The notes: generated from the sequence alone by a model not told the origin. A stretch of DNA of 64,000 bases from an uncultured Anaerolineae bacterium (GCA_934216615.1 CAKQCB010000003.1:1-64000), one strand, 5' to 3'; shown: positions 17,019-27,009, numbered from the stretch's first letter. Numbers and translations are program-made.

Positions 17019-18416
17019 ATGATGTCCCTCATTCAGTTTACCCATATAGATATTCCAGATTTTGGCCTGCCTACAGTACAACCGAGTTTAACAACAGAAA
17101 CTTATGTTCAACGGATCGCCAATGCACGCGAACGTGCAAAAGCCTTAAACCTTGATGTGTTAGTTGTGTATGGAGATCGTGAGCATTTTTCAAATCTCGC
17201 CTACCTCACCGGTTATGACCCACGCTTTGAAGAAGCGCTGCTCATCCTCACACCCGAACAAGAACCTACGCTCGTCATCGGTCTTGAAGGTTGGGGATAT
17301 GCAGAGTTATGTCCGCCTCCTTTGAAACGGGTGTTGTATCGAAGTTTCAGTTTAATGGGCATGCCCCGTGAAGGAAACCCAAGCCTCTCAGAAATTTTTA
17401 CTGAAGCAGGCGTACAAGCGGGTCAAAAAATTGGACTTGTGGGCTGGAAGTATTTTGATGAGCGCGAGACTGCCACCCCCCAAACATGGATTGAAGTCCC
17501 CTCATTCATCACCGACGTTTTACGCGAACTTTCGGGCGATGCGTCTAATGTAGTCAACGCGACATCTATTTTTTCAAATCCGCGCAACGGGTTACGTATC
17601 CTCAATGAAGTCGATCAATTAGCGGCGTTTGAATTTTCGGCGTCATGGGCCTCTCAAGCGGTGAAAAATGTCCTCTTTTCCGTAAAAGACGGCATGACCG
17701 AGCTTGAGCTTTCCCAAAAGATGAACCTGCCTGCCCTACCCGTTGCCGTACACACCATGTTATCTGCTGGGCCGAAGGCAAAATATGGATTGCCTAGCCC
17801 GAGTATGCGCGTCATTCAACGAGGCGAATATCTGACATCGGCCGTTGGGTTGTGGGGTGCATTGACTTCACGCGGGGGTTTCATCGTTGAAGGGCCTAAC
17901 GAGTTGCCCGAACCGATTCAAGATTATGTGGATAAATTGATCAAACCCTACTTTGCGACGGCGGCGGCATGGTATGAAACCATCGGCATTGGTGTGACGG
18001 GGGGCGAAATTTATAAACTTGTCCATGACCGTATAGGCGATCCATTCTTTGGTGTGTCCCTTAACCCGGGGCATTATATCCACCTTGATGAATGGGTGAA
18101 TTCCCCCATCTTCGAAGGGTCGGATATCGCCCTTCAATCCGGCATGGCGATTCAAATCGACATCATCCCCGCGACCGGAACCGACTACTTCAGCACCAAC
18201 ATTGAAGATGGCATCGCCCTCGCTGACGAAACTTTGCGCGATGCGTTTGCGCAAAAATACCCTGAAGCATGGGCACGCATCCAAGCGCGTCGTCATTTCA
18301 TGGAGACGGTGTTAGGCATCCAGCTCAAACCGGAAGTGCTTCCCTTCAGCAACATTCCGGCCTACTTACCGCCCTACCTGCTGAACCCGCGCTTTGTCCC
18401 TCAAGTAGTCAAATAA
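17019..18416 (+). CDS. M24-fold (Xaa-Pro aminopeptidase/creatinase-like) protein, probably without metal centre
   Basis: This 465-residue protein has the two-domain plan of M24 peptidases: a creatinase-like N-terminal domain (DVLVVYGDREHFSNLAYLTGY at about 44-65 is typical) and a pita-bread-like C-terminal half. In the C-terminal half the usual two-Asp metal motif (D-x10-D, normally near DxGxxxxGYxSDxTR) reads as TSAVGLWGALTSRGGFI, with neither Asp. A His (NPGHYIHLDEW) and a final IEDG remain. It may therefore be a catalytically dead or altered member. There is an ATG ATG pair at the start. A strong palindromic terminator follows. Confidence 0.72.
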   Translation: MMSLIQFTHIDIPDFGLPTVQPSLTTETYVQRIANARERAKALNLDVLVVYGDREHFSNLAYLTGYDPRFEEALLILTPEQEPTLVIGLEGWGYAELCPPPLKRVLYRSFSLMGMPREGNPSLSEIFTEAGVQAGQKIGLVGWKYFDERETATPQTWIEVPSFITDVLRELSGDASNVVNATSIFSNPRNGLRILNEVDQLAAFEFSASWASQAVKNVLFSVKDGMTELELSQKMNLPALPVAVHTMLSAGPKAKYGLPSPSMRVIQRGEYLTSAVGLWGALTSRGGFIVEGPNELPEPIQDYVDKLIKPYFATAAAWYETIGIGVTGGEIYKLVHDRIGDPFFGVSLNPGHYIHLDEWVNSPIFEGSDIALQSGMAIQIDIIPATGTDYFSTNIEDGIALADETLRDAFAQKYPEAWARIQARRHFMETVLGIQLKPEVLPFSNIPAYLPPYLLNPRFVPQVVK

Positions 18417-18418
18417 GG

Positions 18419-18471
18419 GGTGAGAAACAAAATGCCCAGTGGAAACATCACTGGGCATTTTGTTTCTCACC
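18419..18471. terminator. 23-bp perfect palindrome, bidirectional terminator
   Basis: Bases 18419-18441 are the exact reverse complement of 18449-18471, with a seven-base loop. The stem includes CAAAATGCCCAGTG, which gives an A-run on one side and T-run on the other. It sits between two convergent genes and can stop transcription from both sides. Confidence 0.85.
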
Positions 18472-18485
18472 GATCAAAGTTGAGA

Positions 18486-19457
18486 TTAAGACAGCGTACC
18501 GCTTCCTAACTCAATATCTAAACTCCACTGCACCGTAACATGGGGATCAAAATGTACGACGCGTCCGTTTTTCCACGCGACGCCAAGTTCATCATAAAAA
18601 CCGCTGGACGGTTCCAGCGCGACAGTCGGCGCGGCGTTATAGGTTCCTTCATCTACCCAAATTCCGAGATACGGCACGTCTGAAGGATCGCAAGATAAAC
18701 GAATCCAGTCACCGTCATCCCCTTGTTGTAATGCAGACCAAGTGACAGGTTGTTCGGGTAACAGGTAAAACTTGCGACAATCTTGCAGTTCAACACCACC
18801 AACTTGATCCAGATGAACCGTTTTCCCGGTGCTGGATTCAGGTGAAGGCCAAGCGCAGGTTTCGCCTTGTTCACCCAACCCTAAATTCGAGTAGACATTC
18901 ACCACCTGCGTAACTTCGGCAGGCAGTTTGATGCGCGTCTCACCATCGACAATAAATTGAGGATGTGCTGTCCAAAATGCGACAAAAGGGGTTTCGCCCG
19001 TATTCACAGCCGTAAAGGCCAAACGGATTTTCTGATTCCCCAAAACTTGGATGGTGCGCGTCAGTTGATACGGTAACGCTTTCCCGTGGGTAGACAGTTG
19101 AATATGGGCTTCATCGACATGATCGACCGCCCACGGAAGCGCCCACACTTCCCCATGATCGGGCAGAGCGCGTTGATGAAATTCCCCTTCAACGGGGTAT
19201 TCCCCCGCATTGATGTTAGGGAACATCTCATCCCAACCGCTCATGTCTTGTTCGACGAAAACAGAGGCATAATCCACAGGCATAAAAGGACGGTTGATGG
19301 GTGGAAGCAGCCATTCACGTTGAGCAACTTTATCAAATAACGAGACAATTTTTGCGCCCATGTGAGGGACAGTCACAACACGTAAACCATCCGTTTCTAA
19401 GGCCAATGCAGGTTGCCCCAACCATGTCATTTCATACGTACGCACATTCCCGCCCAT
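18486..19457 (-). CDS. aldose 1-epimerase-like (galactose mutarotase fold) protein
   Basis: The 323-residue protein looks like a member of the galactose-mutarotase superfamily: a start with LETDGLRVVTVPHMGAKIVSLFDK, GWDEMFPNI, LPDHGEVWALPW (a candidate active-site His) and FWTAHPQF (a second His). These are the landmarks of the aldose-epimerase beta-sandwich, which interconverts sugar anomers. A ribosome site AGGGGAAAA lies about eight bases before the ATG at 19457. It is downstream of and probably co-transcribed with the DUF5107-TPR gene (12-base gap), which also has a sugar-binding-type N-terminus. The exact sugar is unknown. Confidence 0.68.
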   Translation of the reverse strand: MGGNVRTYEMTWLGQPALALETDGLRVVTVPHMGAKIVSLFDKVAQREWLLPPINRPFMPVDYASVFVEQDMSGWDEMFPNINAGEYPVEGEFHQRALPDHGEVWALPWAVDHVDEAHIQLSTHGKALPYQLTRTIQVLGNQKIRLAFTAVNTGETPFVAFWTAHPQFIVDGETRIKLPAEVTQVVNVYSNLGLGEQGETCAWPSPESSTGKTVHLDQVGGVELQDCRKFYLLPEQPVTWSALQQGDDGDWIRLSCDPSDVPYLGIWVDEGTYNAAPTVALEPSSGFYDELGVAWKNGRVVHFDPHVTVQWSLDIELGSGTLS

Positions 19458-19469
19458 CTCGTTTTCCCC

Positions 19470-22400
19470 TTATAGTGATGCTTTTTTTGTACGGTCGCGC
19501 ACCCATGAACGGTGTAACGTCACCCCTAAGTGATCGGGTTGGGCAGAAAGAATCTTGGTGAATATTTCTTCTGCTTCAACCTCATTCCCCAACCCTAACA
19601 ATCCTAGCGCCATCATATATTGGCAGTGAATTTTGTTGCGTTGGTTCAGGTCCACTTCAAAAACAACAAAATCTGGCAGAGAAACCGCGAAGTAATCCAT
19701 TTTGATGTCGTCGTTCAGATGGTCGCGCCCGTAATTCAGCAACCGTTCAAATATGATTTTCGCCTCATCATACAGGCCAAGCGCTTGTTGAGCCATCCCT
19801 TGATAAAAGATCATTTCCGGCGGTTGATCGTTATAGTATATGGCGGAAGTCGGGTTCAGTGTCCCTGTTGAGGCTTGTGTAAAATGTTCACGCGCTTTAT
19901 CCAACTCGTTCATGCCCAAATACGCCTGACCGAGAAAATAATGAATGTGATTATCGCGCGCGCCGATGAGTTTACCTTCACCGAGCGAGTGCGGGTACAC
20001 CAACGCAGCCTTGAGTTCCTCAATGGCAGCCGAATACTGTTGAGCACCGAGATGATGTTTCGCCAATTCCAGACGGCTCGCCACATACTGCGCGGGCACT
20101 TTTCCTTCGCCGCCTTCCCACGGGTGGAAATTACGTTCGAGCATCACCTTCAGCGCTTCTTCATGGCGACCGAGCAGGTTCAACAGCGTCACCCGTTCCA
20201 CCGTCAAATCATCTCGTTTTTGTACCAATTCAGGATGATTTTCTAAATGTGATAGCCGTTGAATCGGCGATGCGTTTAAATGTTTATCCAGTTGGTCGAG
20301 TTCAAAAAAGACGCGCGCATCCTGCGGGTTCAGTCGGAACGCGCTTTCATAATGGGCCTTCGCCCGTTGGCTATCCCCGCGTTTATTCATGTAAGCAAGG
20401 CCAAGATTACGGTGAACAGTCGCAAAATTGGGATCATATTCGACAGAACGTTCCCAACAGGCAATCGCTTCTTCATAACGACGATGGGCATACCAGAAGT
20501 TACCGAGATAGTACGGCGCACGCGCATCTTTCGGCTGGCGTTGGATGGCAGCTTCGAGTGCGGGCACCGTCTCTACCGCATGCGGGAAACAGTAATCTGG
20601 GCCGATGTCCTGCGCTTGGATAAAACACGCATCTGCCGCTTGCGCATCCCCCGCCTGTAGATGGAACCAACCTTCAAAATACTTCACCATCGGGTCTGTT
20701 TGAGGGGCGCTTTGCAAAAGCTGAGTCGCTTCGTCAAACAACCCTGCCGACGCATAATCCAGCGCGATCTCGATGTACGCATGCACATTGTCGCCCATAT
20801 ACTGTGTATACGCCTCGTCATTTAAGAGGTGTTTCTTCTCAATCAGCGCGCCAAAGTCGAGCGGGTCAGTTTTTAAAGCGCCTTCTGCGGTTTGTAATGC
20901 CAAGTCGGTTCCGCCAAGATGACGCAAGACCGCTATTTTTAACGTCCATGCTTTCATGTGGCGGGTGTTACGAGAAAGCGCGTGCTCAATAAACTCGAGC
21001 GCTTGTGTCCATGATTTACGGCGGGAAGCGATCCGCGCTAAGGCGAAATAGGCGCTTTCTTGCCAAGCCGCATTCCATGCTGACTTGTAAAACGCATCAA
21101 ACGCTTCATCAAACCTGCCTTGAAATTGTAAAGCCAACCCAAGATGGTAATATGGCTCGCCATCGTAAGGATTCGGGTTGCGTCGCGTGATGCTCTTCAC
21201 CGCCGTGCGGAAAAACGCTTCCGCTTCCGCGAACTTCCCGCGCCGTAATAACAACAGGCCAAGCGCATTATTGCATCGGCTGTCGAACGGGTCACGACGT
21301 AACGCTTCTTCATAGTAAGGTTCGGGGCGGTAAGTCGCGTGACGGTACTGTTCCAGATGCAACCCATTCAGGAACAGCGCATCGTTCGATTCAATAGTGG
21401 AGGGGTCGGGCGCAGGCGTCGCAGGGGGCGGCACCTCATGTTTAGGATAGGCCACAGGCGTATAGGATAGTAACACTTGAGAACCTTCGCGCACCGTCAA
21501 GGTGAGGTCTGTCTCTTGAATATCACTTGGAATTGCGACAGTCGTCTCTAAAACCGTCTCTGGGTCAAGGTGATGTGTGGCGTCATACAGCGTCGCACTT
21601 GAAGTGGTGAGCGAAACTTGCACGCTACGCGGGGATGTGCAATACACGCCCACCTTCGCACCGTCAGCGGTCATCTCAAGATTTAAAACGACCTCTTTTG
21701 AGGCATTCTTCGGCGCGCCGATGCGTTTATACGGCATAAACACTTGGGTGAAGCGCTTTTCTTCACCAGGTTGCAACCATGCAAAATCAGGTTGATTGTC
21801 GGTATAAGCACCGCACATCAATTCGATATACGGCCCATCTTCATCGGTCAGGTGGCGATCCCATGCTTGACCAAATTCACCGTTGCCCCATGTCCATTGT
21901 TTTTTACCCGGCACCACATGATGATCAGCCACATGAAGCATCCCTGCTTGAGGGGCATCATCGTAACAACCGACAAAGTCAAAATCTGAATGGTAGGCCA
22001 TGTACGACGTAGGCACAGGGATATTTTTATAACGGGAAATATCAGTCCCCGGAGAATAATCAAATTTATAGTATGTCCCTGTCGCAATAGGGAAACTGGA
22101 TACATCCCGCTTGCCGTGATCCATCACCGCATAAACGTCCGGCGGGAACACCGATTGATACGTATCATTCACGGCGACCGCAGGGTTTGCCCACCACAAG
22201 AACGTTTGTGGGAAGTCTGTGCGGTTATACAGTTGAGCGTTGATCTCTAAATATGCGCGGTCGGGGTGGAGCGTGAAACCCGCCATCCCCTTGGTGCGGA
22301 ACATCCGCTCAATTTCGCTGAACCAAACCGTCTTACTACCATCGGCATTTTCTTGTAACCGATAGTGGACAGGTTCAAACGTGCTTGGGCGGTGGTGTTG

Positions 22401-22772
22401 AGGCCAGTTGAACTCAATACCGCCGGAAATCCAAGCGCCTGTTAACCCTACTAACGCCGGTTTGATCACACGGTTGTAGTAAATGAAGTGATAGTTATTG
22501 GTTTTGTCCAACGCCATCTGTACACGCCCGCCCAATTCCGGCAGAAGCATGATTTTGAGATAGCGATTTTCAAGATAGATTGCTGTATATTCTTGGTCAA
22601 TCTTCTCGTCAGAAACAGACTCAATCACAGGATTCGGATAAACAACCCCGCTGCTCCCTTGGTACACACGGTTCTCTAAAAACATCGGGTTTTTATCTGG
22701 TTGTCCAACAGGGTAAGTCGGTATGACAACACGCTCTTCCCACATATGTACAGGATGATCTGTCTTATTCAT
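19470..22772 (-). CDS. DUF5107 domain - TPR repeat protein
   Basis: This 1100-residue protein has an N-terminal DUF5107 region (about 1-400: LENRYLKIMLLPELGGRVQ, GAWISGGIEFNWPQHHRP, LWWANPAVAVND), which is related to carbohydrate-binding mutarotase-like beta-sandwiches, then a short beta domain and a Pro-rich linker, and TPR repeats from about residue 500 to near the end (for example NALGLLLLRRGKFAEAEAFF, RNLGLAYMNKRGDSQRAKAHY). Such proteins occur in glycan-utilisation loci; the biochemical role is not established. I chose the ATG at 22770-22772, preceded by GAGGAG at a good distance; that ribosome site lies in the loop of a small GCGA/TCGC stem. It is divergent from the AraC gene with 88 bases between them. 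Confidence 0.85.
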   Translation of the reverse strand: MNKTDHPVHMWEERVVIPTYPVGQPDKNPMFLENRVYQGSSGVVYPNPVIESVSDEKIDQEYTAIYLENRYLKIMLLPELGGRVQMALDKTNNYHFIYYNRVIKPALVGLTGAWISGGIEFNWPQHHRPSTFEPVHYRLQENADGSKTVWFSEIERMFRTKGMAGFTLHPDRAYLEINAQLYNRTDFPQTFLWWANPAVAVNDTYQSVFPPDVYAVMDHGKRDVSSFPIATGTYYKFDYSPGTDISRYKNIPVPTSYMAYHSDFDFVGCYDDAPQAGMLHVADHHVVPGKKQWTWGNGEFGQAWDRHLTDEDGPYIELMCGAYTDNQPDFAWLQPGEEKRFTQVFMPYKRIGAPKNASKEVVLNLEMTADGAKVGVYCTSPRSVQVSLTTSSATLYDATHHLDPETVLETTVAIPSDIQETDLTLTVREGSQVLLSYTPVAYPKHEVPPPATPAPDPSTIESNDALFLNGLHLEQYRHATYRPEPYYEEALRRDPFDSRCNNALGLLLLRRGKFAEAEAFFRTAVKSITRRNPNPYDGEPYYHLGLALQFQGRFDEAFDAFYKSAWNAAWQESAYFALARIASRRKSWTQALEFIEHALSRNTRHMKAWTLKIAVLRHLGGTDLALQTAEGALKTDPLDFGALIEKKHLLNDEAYTQYMGDNVHAYIEIALDYASAGLFDEATQLLQSAPQTDPMVKYFEGWFHLQAGDAQAADACFIQAQDIGPDYCFPHAVETVPALEAAIQRQPKDARAPYYLGNFWYAHRRYEEAIACWERSVEYDPNFATVHRNLGLAYMNKRGDSQRAKAHYESAFRLNPQDARVFFELDQLDKHLNASPIQRLSHLENHPELVQKRDDLTVERVTLLNLLGRHEEALKVMLERNFHPWEGGEGKVPAQYVASRLELAKHHLGAQQYSAAIEELKAALVYPHSLGEGKLIGARDNHIHYFLGQAYLGMNELDKAREHFTQASTGTLNPTSAIYYNDQPPEMIFYQGMAQQALGLYDEAKIIFERLLNYGRDHLNDDIKMDYFAVSLPDFVVFEVDLNQRNKIHCQYMMALGLLGLGNEVEAEEIFTKILSAQPDHLGVTLHRSWVRDRTKKASL

Positions 22773-22816
22773 AAAAGCGACTCCTCGCATGACAACAATT
22801 TCCACTCAAACTCAGG

Positions 22817-22855
22817 TAGGTACATGCTATAATTCAGCAAGAAATTGATAGGTAC
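22817..22855 (+). promoter_or_regulatory. AraC promoter with two TAGGTAC direct repeats
   Basis: TAGGTAC occurs at 22817-22823 and again at 22849-22855, 32 bases apart (about three helical turns), on both sides of an extended -10 (TG at 22825, TATAAT at 22828-22833). Direct repeats in this setting fit AraC-type binding sites. The site lies in the 88-base space between the divergent DUF5107 and AraC genes and could control both. Confidence 0.5.
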
Positions 22856-22860
22856 CTTTC

Positions 22861-23820
22861 ATGTCACAAATTCGGATTAAAGAAGGTTTCAAAAACCAAC
22901 TTTTATATGTCATCCCTCGGCATATCCTGCCTCGGTTTTCCGAACATCCTCTTGTTCAACCTTTGATGCCTACCGACATCGGTTGGTATCCTGAAGCCCG
23001 TTTCCACTATTGTGAGCGGGAAAAAGGCACAAACGAACACATCCTTATCCTCTGCATAGCAGGATCGGGTGCATACAATATCAATGGTGAGCAAGGTGTC
23101 TTACGAGCCAACCAAGCCCTTTTAATTCCGCGCAATACCCCGCATGTGTATTGGGCTTCAGACACAACACCTTGGTCTATCTACTGGGTTCACTTCACCG
23201 GAACCAGCGCTGATTTTTTTGCGCACCAACTCAATTCAAGTGAGTGTCAGCTCACCGTCGATGAAGAAGCGATGGCCGCTGTACAACCGCTGTTTGCAGA
23301 ATGTTGCAAGGCATTGATGACGGGCTTTGTCCTCGAACGCATGATTTACGCCTCACAAACCCTCCATCACTTGCTTGGCTGTATCTTTTTCAACAACCGC
23401 ACGTTTTCACCGACCCTTCAAACCAGCCGTTTCCATAACCTAGATTCCACACTGGCCTATCTACATCACAACGTACATAAGCCCCTTACCCTTGCAGAGA
23501 TGGCTAAACATGCGGACCTCTCGCCTTCTCATTTTTCGCGTTTATTCAGAGAGCAAACGAGCTACTCCCCTATCGACTACTTCATTCACTTGAAAGTTCA
23601 GCACGCCTGCCGAATGCTCTTTCTCACCAACATGACCGTTCGCGAAATTGGCTATGAGCTAGGTTATGAAGACCCTGCCTATTTCTCGCGTTTGTTCAAG
23701 AAGATGGTCGGCATGTCCCCGAACCAATACCGCAACAAACCGCGCGGCGAAATCCTAGAGCGCTTCGAGCATCGCGGTTCTCTATTGGAATTAACTGGTG
23801 ATCACCCCTTTGAGATTTAA
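22861..23820 (+). CDS. AraC-family transcriptional regulator
   Basis: The 319-residue protein has an N-terminal cupin-type sensor (LCIAGSGAYNINGEQG, LIPRNTPHVYWA, WSIYWVHFTG) that in this family binds a sugar, and a C-terminal double helix-turn-helix with LAEMAKHADLSPSHFSRLF and VREIGYELGYEDPAYFSRLF. It probably controls the neighbouring carbohydrate genes on both sides. Its last 30 bases overlap the 3' end of the convergent ABC ATPase gene. Effector likely a galactoside, by context only. Confidence 0.92.
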   Translation: MSQIRIKEGFKNQLLYVIPRHILPRFSEHPLVQPLMPTDIGWYPEARFHYCEREKGTNEHILILCIAGSGAYNINGEQGVLRANQALLIPRNTPHVYWASDTTPWSIYWVHFTGTSADFFAHQLNSSECQLTVDEEAMAAVQPLFAECCKALMTGFVLERMIYASQTLHHLLGCIFFNNRTFSPTLQTSRFHNLDSTLAYLHHNVHKPLTLAEMAKHADLSPSHFSRLFREQTSYSPIDYFIHLKVQHACRMLFLTNMTVREIGYELGYEDPAYFSRLFKKMVGMSPNQYRNKPRGEILERFEHRGSLLELTGDHPFEI

Positions 23821-24834
23821 TTCATCACTAAAATGACAGGCTGAAAACTGCCCGGGGGTGACTTCCCTGAGCGCCGGGGTTTCCGTTTTACAGACCGCTT
23901 GTGCATACGGGCAACGTGGATGGAAGTAACATCCGCTTGGGGGGTTCGCAGGGTTAGGGATTTCCCCTGAAATTGCGACGCGCTGTTTTCTCAGTTTCGG
24001 GTCCGGTTTTGGAATACTCGACAACAAGGCTTCGGTATATGGGTGCGTTGGCTTTTGATAGAGTTTCTGCGTAGGGGCAATTTCGACCATCCGCCCGACA
24101 TACATCACCGCAACCAGATCGCTCACATGCTCCACTACGCCCAAATCATGCGAAATGAACAGATACGACAAATTCAAACGGGATTGCAATTCGCTGAGCA
24201 AGTTCAGCGTTTGCGCTTGAATCGACACATCCAAAGCGGATGTCGGCTCGTCCATGATGACCAACTGCGGGTTGAGTGCTAAGGCGCGCGCCACCACAAT
24301 CCGCTGACGCTGCCCCCCGCTGAACGCATGCGGAAAACGGTGCATATATTCAGGACGCAAGCCGACCAATTGCAAGAGTTCGGCAACCCGTTCCTCAACG
24401 GCTTTCCCCTTCAAGATGTTGTTCACAATCAGCGGTTCGCCAATCGTATCCAACACCGTCATGCGTGGGTTGAGCGAAGAAAACGGGTCTTGAAACACCA
24501 TCTGCATGTTGCGACGAATCCGCCGTAATGACTTGGAATCCGCGCTGGCAATATCAATCGGCCCTTGTTGTTCATCATGGAAAATCGCCATGCCCCCTGT
24601 GGGGTGAATCCCGCGCATGACAGTATGCGCAAGCGTCGTTTTTCCCGAACCACTCTCACCGACCAACCCCACTGTCTGCCCTGTATGGATGGTCAACGTC
24701 ACGTCATCAACAGCTTTGACATAGCCCACAGTGCGCTTCAAAAGACCTTGGGTGATCGGATAATATTTTTTGAGGCGCACGATCTCCAATAAGGGACGGT
24801 TTGACGGAGGCTTCACATTAGATTGAGCGTTCAT
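23791..24834 (-). CDS. OppF/DppF-type ABC transporter ATP-binding protein
   Basis: This 347-residue ATPase drives an oligopeptide-family importer. It has Walker A GESGSGKTT, the signature FSGGQRQRIVVARAL, Walker B LVIMDEPTSALD and the C-terminal oligo_HPY extension with Cys residues (NPPSGCYFHPRCPYAQAVC). I place the start at the ATG of 24832-24834 with AAGGAGGGG just before it; the frame is open further upstream without a good site. It overlaps the OppD gene by 17 bases and is the last gene of the transporter operon. Confidence 0.93.
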   Translation of the reverse strand: MNAQSNVKPPSNRPLLEIVRLKKYYPITQGLLKRTVGYVKAVDDVTLTIHTGQTVGLVGESGSGKTTLAHTVMRGIHPTGGMAIFHDEQQGPIDIASADSKSLRRIRRNMQMVFQDPFSSLNPRMTVLDTIGEPLIVNNILKGKAVEERVAELLQLVGLRPEYMHRFPHAFSGGQRQRIVVARALALNPQLVIMDEPTSALDVSIQAQTLNLLSELQSRLNLSYLFISHDLGVVEHVSDLVAVMYVGRMVEIAPTQKLYQKPTHPYTEALLSSIPKPDPKLRKQRVAISGEIPNPANPPSGCYFHPRCPYAQAVCKTETPALREVTPGQFSACHFSDELNLKGVITS

Positions 24835-25861
24835 GTGCCCCTCCTTCGGGTTTTTCAGAGTAGAGATAACAACGCACTGCATCCCCGCCTTCAAGGATGG
24901 TTTCTTCTGGCATCACGCCGTCACAAACACCCGGCATGAAATGGGCACAGCGCGGATGGAACGAACACCCACGCGGGATATTCAATGGCGAAGGCACCAT
25001 CCCCTCAATCGTGTGGAGCGGGCCTTCGTGTTTCTGGCCGATCTTCGGCACCGACTCTAACAGAGCGCGGGTATAAGGATGTTTTGGCGACTCAAACAAC
25101 GTATGAACATCGGTTTTTTCGACCGCTTTGCCGAGATACATCACGACTACGTCTTCAGCCATTTCCGCAATCACGCCTAAATCGTGGGTGATGAACAAAA
25201 TAGCCATGCCAAATTCTTCCTGTAAGCCTCGCATCAATTCCAGAATTTGCGCTTCGGTGGTCACATCGAGCGCTGTCGTTGGCTCATCCGCAATCAGTAA
25301 GCGAGGCTGTCCCGTCAGCGCCATCGCAATCATCACACGCTGACGCATCCCCCCACTCAATTGGTGAGGATATTTGTTCAACAGGTCTTTGACTTGGGGC
25401 AAACGGACTTTATCCAGCAGTTCTGCGGCGCGGTCTAACGCGCTTCGTTTAGAAACTTTCTGATGCACCAAAACCGCTTCCGCCAGTTGATCGCCAATCG
25501 TGAAAAGCGGATCGAGCGAGGTCATCGGCTCTTGGAAAATCATGGCGATTTCGTTCCCGCGAATACGGCGAATATCTTCACTGCGCGGGTCAAATTTCAG
25601 CAGATCGACCACTTCTTTGCGCCCATTCGCTTCACGCTCAAAGAGAATTTCACCGCCCACAATCCGCCCGGGTCGGTTGATGAGTTGCAAGATTGAATAC
25701 GCCGTGACCGATTTACCGCATCCACTTTCGCCCAAGACCCCCAACGTCTTTCCCACAGGGATATCAAAGCTCACGCCGTCAACAGCGCGCACCACACCAC
25801 TTTCAAGAAAGAAGTGCGTCTGTAAATTTTTAATTTGAATCAGCTTATTGTCAGTCGTCAT
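24818..25861 (-). CDS. OppD/DppD-type ABC transporter ATP-binding protein
   Basis: The 347-residue ATPase has Walker A GESGCGKS, the signature [15 protein letters not shown], Walker [13 protein letters not shown], and the C-terminal oligo_HPY part with [13 protein letters not shown]. With OppF it forms the ATPase heterodimer of a family-5 importer. It sits five bases after the OppC gene and overlaps OppF, showing translational coupling. Confidence 0.93.
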   Translation of the reverse strand: MTTDNKLIQIKNLQTHFFLESGVVRAVDGVSFDIPVGKTLGVLGESGCGKSVTAYSILQLINRPGRIVGGEILFEREANGRKEVVDLLKFDPRSEDIRRIRGNEIAMIFQEPMTSLDPLFTIGDQLAEAVLVHQKVSKRSALDRAAELLDKVRLPQVKDLLNKYPHQLSGGMRQRVMIAMALTGQPRLLIADEPTTALDVTTEAQILELMRGLQEEFGMAILFITHDLGVIAEMAEDVVVMYLGKAVEKTDVHTLFESPKHPYTRALLESVPKIGQKHEGPLHTIEGMVPSPLNIPRGCSFHPRCAHFMPGVCDGVMPEETILEGGDAVRCYLYSEKPEGGAHERSI

Positions 25862-25866
25862 AATGC

Positions 25867-27009
25867 CTACTTTGCGAATGGATCTGCGGCATCACGGAGT
25901 CCGTCGCCCAAGAAGTTGAATGCAATGATGGTCGCGATCACAAAGATCGCGGGGGTTAATATCCACGGCTGTTGAATCAACACACGGACATGCTGTGCGT
26001 CTGTCAGCAGAAGCCCCCAACTGATCAAGGGGGAACGAATGCCTAAGCCAAGAAAGCTCAAGGCGGTCTCGCCCAAAATCATGCCCGGAATCGCCGTGGT
26101 CGCGACAACGATGATGTGACTCATCGTGTTCGGCAGAAGATGTCGCGTCACGATGCGCCAATTGCCACAGTTGGAGTAGCGAGCCGCGGTCACAAAATCC
26201 GTTTCGCGAAGCGCATACACCATACTGCGCGTTTGACGTGCCAGCGCGCCCCAACTCAAAACCGCCAATACAATCGTGATCGCAAAATACGTTCGGTCTG
26301 AAGGCCAGTTATCCGGCACAAGCGCAGCCAGAGCCAACCACAAAGGCAACTGCGGAAACGACATCAGCAGTTCGATGATACGCTGAACGACATCATCAAA
26401 TAACCCGCCGATATACCCGCTGGCAATCCCAATGATGGAGCCAAAGATCAACGTCAAGACAACGCCGACCAGCCCGACGGATAAAGAGACTTGCGCCCCA
26501 TACCAAACACGACTGAAAATGTCGCGCCCTTGGGTATCTGTCCCAAACAGAAACAGTTTGCCCGGGGCTTCGACACCGAACAGGTGAATATCAGTTTTTA
26601 TAAACCCAAGAATCGTATATTCAGGGCCACGCACAAAAAACTGGAGTGGATAAATTTCTTCAGGAATGGCTTCAAATGTACGGCGAAATGTCACAGGGTC
26701 AACCGTAGAGCGCACACCGTACACAAAAGGGATCAAATGAAAATTACCGTCTGTATCGATAAAGTTCAGCGCTTGAGGGGGCATCGACACAAACTGTCCG
26801 TTGACCATCGTCGGGTCATTGGGAGTAATGAAGCCCGCAAAAATGGCTGCCAGATACATGAACAGTAAAAATATCCCGCCGATCATCGCCAAGCGGTTGC
26901 GTCTAAACCGCAGCCACATCAAACGTTGAACAGAAATCACAGGGGCGACTTCTTCTTTTTTCGCGATGTCGGGGGTCGTGTTTTTGTTCTGTAAAACTTC
27001 TGTGCTCAT
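25867..27009 (-). CDS. OppC/DppC-type ABC transporter permease
   Basis: This 380-residue permease has an N-terminal cytoplasmic arm, one membrane segment, a long external loop (about 60-175) and five further segments with the EAA-type loop (YSNCGNWRIVTRHLLPNTMSHII, GETALSFLGLGIRSPLISWG). The external loop is longer than in typical peptide OppC and resembles sugar-oligomer importers of this family. Start taken at the ATG of 27007-27009 after GGGGAGAAA. Part of the SBP-B-C-D-F operon. Confidence 0.9.
   Translation of the reverse strand: MSTEVLQNKNTTPDIAKKEEVAPVISVQRLMWLRFRRNRLAMIGGIFLLFMYLAAIFAGFITPNDPTMVNGQFVSMPPQALNFIDTDGNFHLIPFVYGVRSTVDPVTFRRTFEAIPEEIYPLQFFVRGPEYTILGFIKTDIHLFGVEAPGKLFLFGTDTQGRDIFSRVWYGAQVSLSVGLVGVVLTLIFGSIIGIASGYIGGLFDDVVQRIIELLMSFPQLPLWLALAALVPDNWPSDRTYFAITIVLAVLSWGALARQTRSMVYALRETDFVTAARYSNCGNWRIVTRHLLPNTMSHIIVVATTAIPGMILGETALSFLGLGIRSPLISWGLLLTDAQHVRVLIQQPWILTPAIFVIATIIAFNFLGDGLRDAADPFAK

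Noticed and set aside
20249..20660. Overlapping plus-strand frames opposite the DUF5107-TPR gene
   Set aside because: They are antisense shadows of a well supported gene with no recognisable pattern.
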